Positions 58,701 through 64,000 of a stretch of 64,000 nucleotides of DNA are shown here, in pieces. The DNA comes from Halosimplex aquaticum (GTDB lineage Archaea; Halobacteriota; Halobacteria; Halobacteriales; Haloarculaceae). A program made the position numbers and the translations under genes. The stretch spans positions 2,914,001-2,978,000 of the forward strand of contig NZ_CP118158.1 of the NCBI RefSeq assembly GCF_028747785.1. The letters run 5' to 3'. A model generated the notes under the pieces. That model ran no database searches. It was not told the origin of the DNA and saw nothing but the letters and a program-made list of their open reading frames with translations. How positions within the stretch are numbered: position 1 is the stretch's first letter; each line of letters opens with the position of its first letter.

Positions 58701-60479
58701 ATGAGCCAAGCAACAGACACGACCGTTCGCGAGGACGGCGTCATCGAGAGCGTGTCGGGACCGGTCGTCACGGCCAAGAACCTCGACGCGAAGATGAACG
58801 ACGTCGTCTACGTCGGCGAAGAGGGACTGATGGGCGAGGTGATCGAGATCGAGGGGCAGATTACGACCATTCAGGTCTACGAGGAGACGTCCGCGGTCGC
58901 CCCGGGCGAACCCGTCGAAGGGACGGGGTCGCCGCTGTCGGTCGACCTCGGTCCTGGCATGCTGGACTCCATCTACGACGGCGTCCAGCGCCCGCTGGAC
59001 GTCCTCGAAGAGAAGATGGGGTCGGCGTTCCTCGACCGCGGCGTCGACGCCCCCGGTATCGACCTGGAGAAGACCTGGGAGTTCACCCCCGAAGTCGAGG
59101 AGGGCGACGAGGTCGGTCGCGGCGACATCGTCGGGAGCGTCCCCGAGACGCCCAGTATCGACCACAAGGTGATGGTGCCGCCGCACGCCCTCGACGAGGG
59201 CGAGACGGCCGAGGTCGTCTCGGTCGAGTCCGGCAACTTCACCGTCGAGGACACGGTCGTCGAACTCGACGACGGGACGGAGGTCCAGATGCGCCAGGAG
59301 TGGCCGGTCCGCGAGGCCCGACCCACGCTGGACAAGCAGACCCCGACCGAGCCGCTGACGTCCGGTCAGCGCATCCTCGACGGCCTGTTCCCGCTCGCGA
59401 AGGGCGGGACCGCGGCCATCCCGGGTCCGTTCGGCTCCGGGAAGACCGTCACCCAGCAGAGCCTCGCCAAGTTCGCCGACGCCGACATCGTCGTCTACAT
59501 CGGCTGCGGCGAGCGCGGCAACGAGATGACCGAGGTCATCGACGACTTCCCGGAGCTGCCCGACCCGCAGACCGGGAACGCGCTGATGGCCCGGACGTGC
59601 CTCATCGCGAACACGTCGAACATGCCCGTCGCGGCCCGTGAGTCCTGCGTCTACACGGGGATCACCATCGCGGAGCACTACCGCGACATGGGCTACGACG
59701 TGGCGCTGATGGCCGACTCCACCTCGCGGTGGGCCGAGGCCATGCGCGAGATCTCCTCGCGACTGGAGGAGATGCCCGGTGAGGAAGGCTACCCGGCCTA
59801 CCTGGCCGCCCGCCTCTCGCAGTTCTACGAGCGGGCCGGCTACTTCGACAACATCAACGGCACCGAGGGCTCCATCTCGGCCATCGGCGCCGTCTCGCCG
59901 CCCGGCGGCGACTTCTCGGAGCCGGTCACCCAGAACACGCTGCGCATCGTCAAGACGTTCTGGGCGCTGGACTCCGACCTCGCCGAGAAGCGCCACTTCC
60001 CGGCGATCAACTGGAACGACTCCTACTCGCTGTACCGCGACCAGCTCGACCCGTGGTTCGAGGACAACGTCGCCGACGACTGGCCCGAACAGCGCCAGTG
60101 GGCGATCGACGTCCTCGACGAGGACGGCGAACTGCAGGAGGTCGTCCAGCTCGTCGGCAAGGACGCCCTGCCGGAAGACCAGCAGCTGACGCTGGAGGTC
60201 GCCCGGTACATCAAGGAGGCGTGGCTGCAGCAGAACGCGCTGCACGACGTCGACCGCTACTGTCCGCCGGAGAAGACCTACCGGATCCTCGGCGCGATCC
60301 GGACGTTCAACGACGAGGCCGAGCAGGCCCTCGAAGCGGGCGTCCCGATCGACGAGATCACGGGCATCGACGCCGTTCCGCGGCTCAACCGGATCGGCAC
60401 GACGCCCGACGACGAGGTCGACGAGTTCGTCGACGACCTCGAAGACGACATCGCCGAGCAACTGCGCTCCCTGTACTAA
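58701..60479 (+). CDS. atpA: A-type ATP synthase catalytic subunit A
   Basis: The 592-residue catalytic subunit has the P-loop GPFGSGKTV, the A-type non-homologous region before it ([20 protein letters not shown]), and the [10 protein letters not shown] catalytic segment. There is no intein, unlike some archaeal atpA genes. It begins 1 nt after atpF and is followed at 2 nt by atpB. Confidence 0.97.
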   Translation: MSQATDTTVREDGVIESVSGPVVTAKNLDAKMNDVVYVGEEGLMGEVIEIEGQITTIQVYEETSAVAPGEPVEGTGSPLSVDLGPGMLDSIYDGVQRPLDVLEEKMGSAFLDRGVDAPGIDLEKTWEFTPEVEEGDEVGRGDIVGSVPETPSIDHKVMVPPHALDEGETAEVVSVESGNFTVEDTVVELDDGTEVQMRQEWPVREARPTLDKQTPTEPLTSGQRILDGLFPLAKGGTAAIPGPFGSGKTVTQQSLAKFADADIVVYIGCGERGNEMTEVIDDFPELPDPQTGNALMARTCLIANTSNMPVAARESCVYTGITIAEHYRDMGYDVALMADSTSRWAEAMREISSRLEEMPGEEGYPAYLAARLSQFYERAGYFDNINGTEGSISAIGAVSPPGGDFSEPVTQNTLRIVKTFWALDSDLAEKRHFPAINWNDSYSLYRDQLDPWFEDNVADDWPEQRQWAIDVLDEDGELQEVVQLVGKDALPEDQQLTLEVARYIKEAWLQQNALHDVDRYCPPEKTYRILGAIRTFNDEAEQALEAGVPIDEITGIDAVPRLNRIGTTPDDEVDEFVDDLEDDIAEQLRSLY

Positions 60480-60481
60480 CA

Positions 60482-61894
60482 ATGAAAGAATACCAGACAA
60501 TCACGGAAATCAGCGGTCCGCTGGTTCACGTCGAGACGGACGAGCCCATCGGCTACGACGAGATCGTCGAGATCGAGACCGGCGACGGCCAGACCCGCCG
60601 CGGCCAGGTGCTGGACTCCTCGTCCGACCACGTCGCGATCCAGGTCTTCGAGGGCACCGAGGGGATCGACATGAACTCCTCGGTCCGCTTCCTCGGCGAG
60701 ACGATGAAGATGCCCGTCACCGAGGACCTGCTCGGGCGGGTCCTGGACGGTTCGGGCAACCCGATCGACGGCGGCCCGGACATCGTCCCGGACGAACGGC
60801 GCGACATCGTCGGCGCCGCGATCAACCCCTACTCCCGGGAGTACCCCGAGGACTTCATCCAGACCGGCGTCTCCGCCATCGACGGCATGAACACGCTGGT
60901 CCGCGGCCAGAAGCTCCCGATTTTCTCGGGCTCGGGGCTGCCGCACAACGACCTGGCGCTGCAGATCGCCCGCCAGGCCTCCGTCCCGGAGGAAGAAGGC
61001 GACGACGGCGACGGCGACACCGAGTTCGCAGTGATCTTCGGCGCGATGGGGATCACGGCCGAGGAGGCCAACGAGTTCATGGACGACTTCGAGCGCACCG
61101 GCGCGCTCGAACGCTCCGTCGTCTTCATGAACCTCGCGGACGACCCCGCCGTCGAGCGGACGGTCACGCCGCGACTGGCCCTGACCACCGCCGAGTACCT
61201 CGCCTTCGACAAGGGGTACCACGTGCTGGTCATCCTGACGGACATGACCAATTACTGTGAGGCGCTGCGCGAGATCGGTGCGGCGCGCGAAGAGGTCCCG
61301 GGCCGCCGTGGCTACCCGGGGTACATGTACACCGACCTCGCTCAGCTGTACGAGCGGGCCGGCCGCATCAAGGGCGAGGAGGGGTCGATCACGCAGATCC
61401 CCATCCTCACGATGCCGTCCGACGACATCACCCACCCGATCCCGGACCTGACCGGGTACATCACGGAGGGGCAGATCCTCGTCGACCGCGACCTCAACAG
61501 CCAGGGCATCCAGCCGCCGATCGACCCGCTGCCGTCGCTGTCCCGGCTGATGGACGACGGTATCGGCGAGGGGCTGACCCGCGGGGACCACGGCGGCGTC
61601 TCCGACCAGCTCTACGCCGCGTACGCGGAGGGTGAGGACCTGCGCGACCTCGTGAACATCGTCGGTCGCGAGGCGCTCTCCGAGCGTGACAACAAGTACC
61701 TCGACTTCGCCGAGGAGTTCGAGGAGCAGTTCGTCGAGCAGGGGTACGACACCGACCGCGACATCGACGAGACGCTCGACATCGGCTGGGACCTGCTCTC
61801 GATGCTCCCCAAAGAGGAGCTCAACCGCATCGACGAGGAGAACATCGAGGAGTACTACCGCGAGGACGTCGAAGCCGAAGTCGCCGCGGACTGA
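60482..61894 (+). CDS. atpB: A-type ATP synthase subunit B
   Basis: The 470-residue regulatory subunit matches the catalytic one in fold, but the P-loop position reads [12 protein letters not shown], which lacks the GKT lysine, as expected. [16 protein letters not shown] and [20 protein letters not shown] are typical. It is the last recognised ATP synthase gene in the window; the usual next gene, atpD, does not follow. Confidence 0.97.
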   Translation: MKEYQTITEISGPLVHVETDEPIGYDEIVEIETGDGQTRRGQVLDSSSDHVAIQVFEGTEGIDMNSSVRFLGETMKMPVTEDLLGRVLDGSGNPIDGGPDIVPDERRDIVGAAINPYSREYPEDFIQTGVSAIDGMNTLVRGQKLPIFSGSGLPHNDLALQIARQASVPEEEGDDGDGDTEFAVIFGAMGITAEEANEFMDDFERTGALERSVVFMNLADDPAVERTVTPRLALTTAEYLAFDKGYHVLVILTDMTNYCEALREIGAAREEVPGRRGYPGYMYTDLAQLYERAGRIKGEEGSITQIPILTMPSDDITHPIPDLTGYITEGQILVDRDLNSQGIQPPIDPLPSLSRLMDDGIGEGLTRGDHGGVSDQLYAAYAEGEDLRDLVNIVGREALSERDNKYLDFAEEFEEQFVEQGYDTDRDIDETLDIGWDLLSMLPKEELNRIDEENIEEYYREDVEAEVAAD

Positions 61895-62037
61895 CGCCGT
61901 AGTTTTTCTTTCAGTTTCGCTGTCCGGCCAGCGCTACTCTCGCGGGACCGCTCGTCGGCCGCCGCTCGGGCAGGCGACTCGCGATACCGGGCCGCTCCGG
62001 AGTAACGTTCTTTGGATGCGCTCGGGTAGATGGGCGC

Positions 62038-64000
62038 ATGACGAACGAGAGTGGGGACCGGCCCGGTGCGCGCGTCCTCTATGTCGACGGCGCCGCGGAG
62101 CGGGCGACGCCGGTCGTCGACGCGCTCCGGGAGGCCGGGTTCACCGCCGAGCGCGCCCCGAGCGCGGAGGCAGCGCGCGACGCGCTCGCGACGGACCCGC
62201 CGGCGTGCGTGGTCAGCGAGCAGGATCTGCCCGACGGATCGGGACTGCAACTGCTCGGCGAGGTGCGCGAGCAGTGGGAGGCGCTGCCCTTTCTCATCTT
62301 CACCGCCGTCGGCGACGAACACCTGGCGAGCGCCGCCATCTCGGCGGGCGTGACCGACTACGTGCCCCGGGACCCGCCCGAGAAACAGCGGGGGGCGCTC
62401 GTCGACGCCGTCGAGGCGGCGCTGGCCGACGCCGACCGCCGCTTCGCCGACGTGACCGAGGCGCTCAAGGACCGGTCGATGGACGAGGCGCCGGTCGGCA
62501 TCACCATCGCCGACGGGAACCGACGGGACACGCCGCTCATCTACGTCAACGAGGCCTTCGAGGAACTCACCGGCTACGACGAGGCGCAGGTGCTGGGCCG
62601 CAACTGTAACCTCCTCCAGGGGCCCGACTCCGCCGACGAGTCGGTCGCCGAGATGGCGGAGGCCATCGACGCCGGCGAACCTGTCAGGGTCGAACTGCGC
62701 AACTACACTCGCGACGGCGAGGAGTTCTGGAACCGGGTCGACATCGCACCGGTCGAGAACGACGCCGGCGAGGTGACCCACTACGTCGGGTTCCAGACGG
62801 ACGTGACCGAGCGCGTCGAGGCCGAGCGCGAGGCCAGGCGCCAGGCCGAGAAAGCCAGGGCCGAACGCGAGACGGTCGAGGCGCTGCTCGACAGGCTGGA
62901 CGGGCTGGTGACCGACGTGACCAGCGGCCTGCTCGGCGCGGAGACGCGCGCGGCGGCGGAAGCGGCGGTGACCGAGCGCCTGGTCGCGACCGACGAGTAC
63001 GCGGTGGCGTGGATCGGCGAGGCCGAACCCGGCACGGACACCATCACGCCGGACACGTGGGCCGGCGACGCGGAGCCGCCGGCGCTCGAACTGGCGGCCG
63101 ACGCCGAGGACCCCGTCGCTCGCGCCGTGCGGACGGGCGAGCGGCAGTTCGTCGGCGCCGACGGCGTTCCCGAGGTGTACGCCGACAAGCTCCCCGACGG
63201 CGCGGGCGGACTGGCGGCGCTCCCGCTCCGGTACGGCGACGTGAGTTACGGCGTCCTCGCGGTCGTGCTCCGGGCGGACGCGTCGCTCTCGGAGCCCGAG
63301 GAGCGGGTCCTGTCGGCGGTCGCCCAGTCGACGGCCATGGCGCTGCACGACCTGACCTCCCAGCGGCTGCTCGGCTCGGACGACGTGACCGAACTGACGT
63401 TCTCGCTGTCGGGCGCGGACCCGTTTTTCGTCGATCTCTCGGCGGAACTCGACGCCGAGTTCGTCCACGCGGGAACGGTCACGCGCGAGGAGGGGCCGAC
63501 GACGCTCTTCTTCGAGACGGACGCCGACCCCGACGCCGTGGTCGAGGCGGCCGCGTCCCGCGAGGACGTCCTCGGGTGCACGGCCGTGACCAGCGGTGAC
63601 GGCCGCTCGGTCGTCGAGTTCACCGTCGCGGAGTCGCCCCTCGTCCAGTTGCTACTCGACCGCGGCGGCCGCATCGCGGCGGCGTCGGCCTCCGACGGGG
63701 CGGGCGAACTGACCGTCGAGAGCCCGCCCGAGGCCCAGCCGCGACAGGTCGTCGAGGCCGTCGAGGACGGCGTGGCCGGCGCCGACCTGACGGCGTACCG
63801 CGAACACGAGCGGCCGGCCGGCACCCGCACGGACGTCAGGGCGCGCATCGACGACCGGCTGACCGACCGCCAGTCGACGGCGCTCCGGACGGCCATCGTC
63901 GGCGGGTTCTTCGAGTGGCCGCGCGAGACCAACGGCGAGGATCTGGCCGCCTCGATGGACATCGGCCGCTCGACCTTCCACCAGCACCTCCGCGCCGTCC
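62038..64000 (+). CDS. Bat-like regulator with LOV-type PAS, GAF and HTH_10 domains (3' partial)
   Basis: The 654 visible residues begin MTNESGDRPGARVLYVDG. A receiver-like domain (about 11-130) has Glu61 where the phosphorylated Asp normally sits (CVVSEQDLPDG). The PAS domain (about 150-265) contains the LOV signature GRNCNLLQG with Cys190, plus ELRNYTRDGEEFWNRVDIAP, so it may bind flavin and sense blue light. A GAF domain and the bacterioopsin-activator domain follow, and the final HTH_10 (LTDRQSTALRTAIVGGFFEW to FHQHLRAV) is cut by the window edge. A TATA-like GTTCTTTGG box about 27 nt upstream supports the start. Confidence 0.88.
   Translation, partial: MTNESGDRPGARVLYVDGAAERATPVVDALREAGFTAERAPSAEAARDALATDPPACVVSEQDLPDGSGLQLLGEVREQWEALPFLIFTAVGDEHLASAAISAGVTDYVPRDPPEKQRGALVDAVEAALADADRRFADVTEALKDRSMDEAPVGITIADGNRRDTPLIYVNEAFEELTGYDEAQVLGRNCNLLQGPDSADESVAEMAEAIDAGEPVRVELRNYTRDGEEFWNRVDIAPVENDAGEVTHYVGFQTDVTERVEAEREARRQAEKARAERETVEALLDRLDGLVTDVTSGLLGAETRAAAEAAVTERLVATDEYAVAWIGEAEPGTDTITPDTWAGDAEPPALELAADAEDPVARAVRTGERQFVGADGVPEVYADKLPDGAGGLAALPLRYGDVSYGVLAVVLRADASLSEPEERVLSAVAQSTAMALHDLTSQRLLGSDDVTELTFSLSGADPFFVDLSAELDAEFVHAGTVTREEGPTTLFFETDADPDAVVEAAASREDVLGCTAVTSGDGRSVVEFTVAESPLVQLLLDRGGRIAAASASDGAGELTVESPPEAQPRQVVEAVEDGVAGADLTAYREHERPAGTRTDVRARIDDRLTDRQSTALRTAIVGGFFEWPRETNGEDLAASMDIGRSTFHQHLRAV

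Noticed and set aside
1-64000. Insertion sequences, integrases, prophage
   Set aside because: No transposase, recombinase or phage structural gene was recognised on either strand.

Overview
The window comes from an extremely halophilic archaeon (class Halobacteria). It is very GC-rich, the encoded proteins are strongly acidic, and many genes have a TATA-like box 26-33 nt before the start codon, the usual haloarchaeal leaderless arrangement. Recognisable archaeal or haloarchaeal markers are a LysW-type arginine cluster, a group II chaperonin (thermosome), an A-type ATP synthase operon, a prenyl diphosphate synthase and a Bat-like (HTH_10) regulator. The genus cannot be fixed from the sequence. 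No transposase, integrase, CRISPR array or rRNA was seen.

Layout. 1-4.9 kb: end of an unknown gene, tRNA-Arg(UCU), a CapA-like protein, threonine synthase, and three small minus-strand genes. 5-14.8 kb: a complete arginine pathway on the minus strand in two units. Unit one is argG-argH. Unit two is lysW-argX-argC-argB-argD-lysK-argF, joined mostly by 4-nt ATGA/GTGA overlaps. LysW (54 aa) is the amino-group carrier protein. A small Arg-rich leader ORF lies upstream of argG. 14.9-37.2 kb: accessory and surface functions: secreted coiled-coil and membrane-anchored winged-helix proteins, an orphan CoxL-like subunit, a glycosyltransferase, an FAD oxidoreductase, a ZIP transporter, beta-propeller proteins, two Tat lipoproteins resembling iron-uptake components (DyP-like and Tp34-like), an arylsulfotransferase-like protein and an 11-repeat TSP3 protein with an HELLH motif. 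37.3-47.4 kb: sulfatase, AAA ATPase, EamA exporter, thermosome, oxidase-like membrane protein, GGPP synthase, HAD hydrolase. 47.9-53.5 kb: ETF beta/alpha, a second winged-helix/coiled-coil module, and a quinone-type methyltransferase. 53.7-61.9 kb: ATP synthase genes atpH-I-K-E-C-F-A-B, without atpD. 62.0 kb to the end: a Bat-like regulator with a LOV-type PAS domain, cut by the window edge.

The most unusual signal is non-coding. Seven copies of a roughly 75-190 bp three-hairpin element sit between genes. Short boxes are conserved while the hairpin arms change sequence and stay self-complementary. Most copies lie beside gene 3' ends and carry T5 tracts readable on both strands, so they may act as bidirectional terminators or as a mobile structured repeat. 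Two of the copies belong to a 165-bp tandem array that has duplicated the last 62 bp of argF. The other notable signal is the argG leader, which has an Arg-codon run, a hairpin around its stop codon and a competing pairing, and looks like a possible attenuator.
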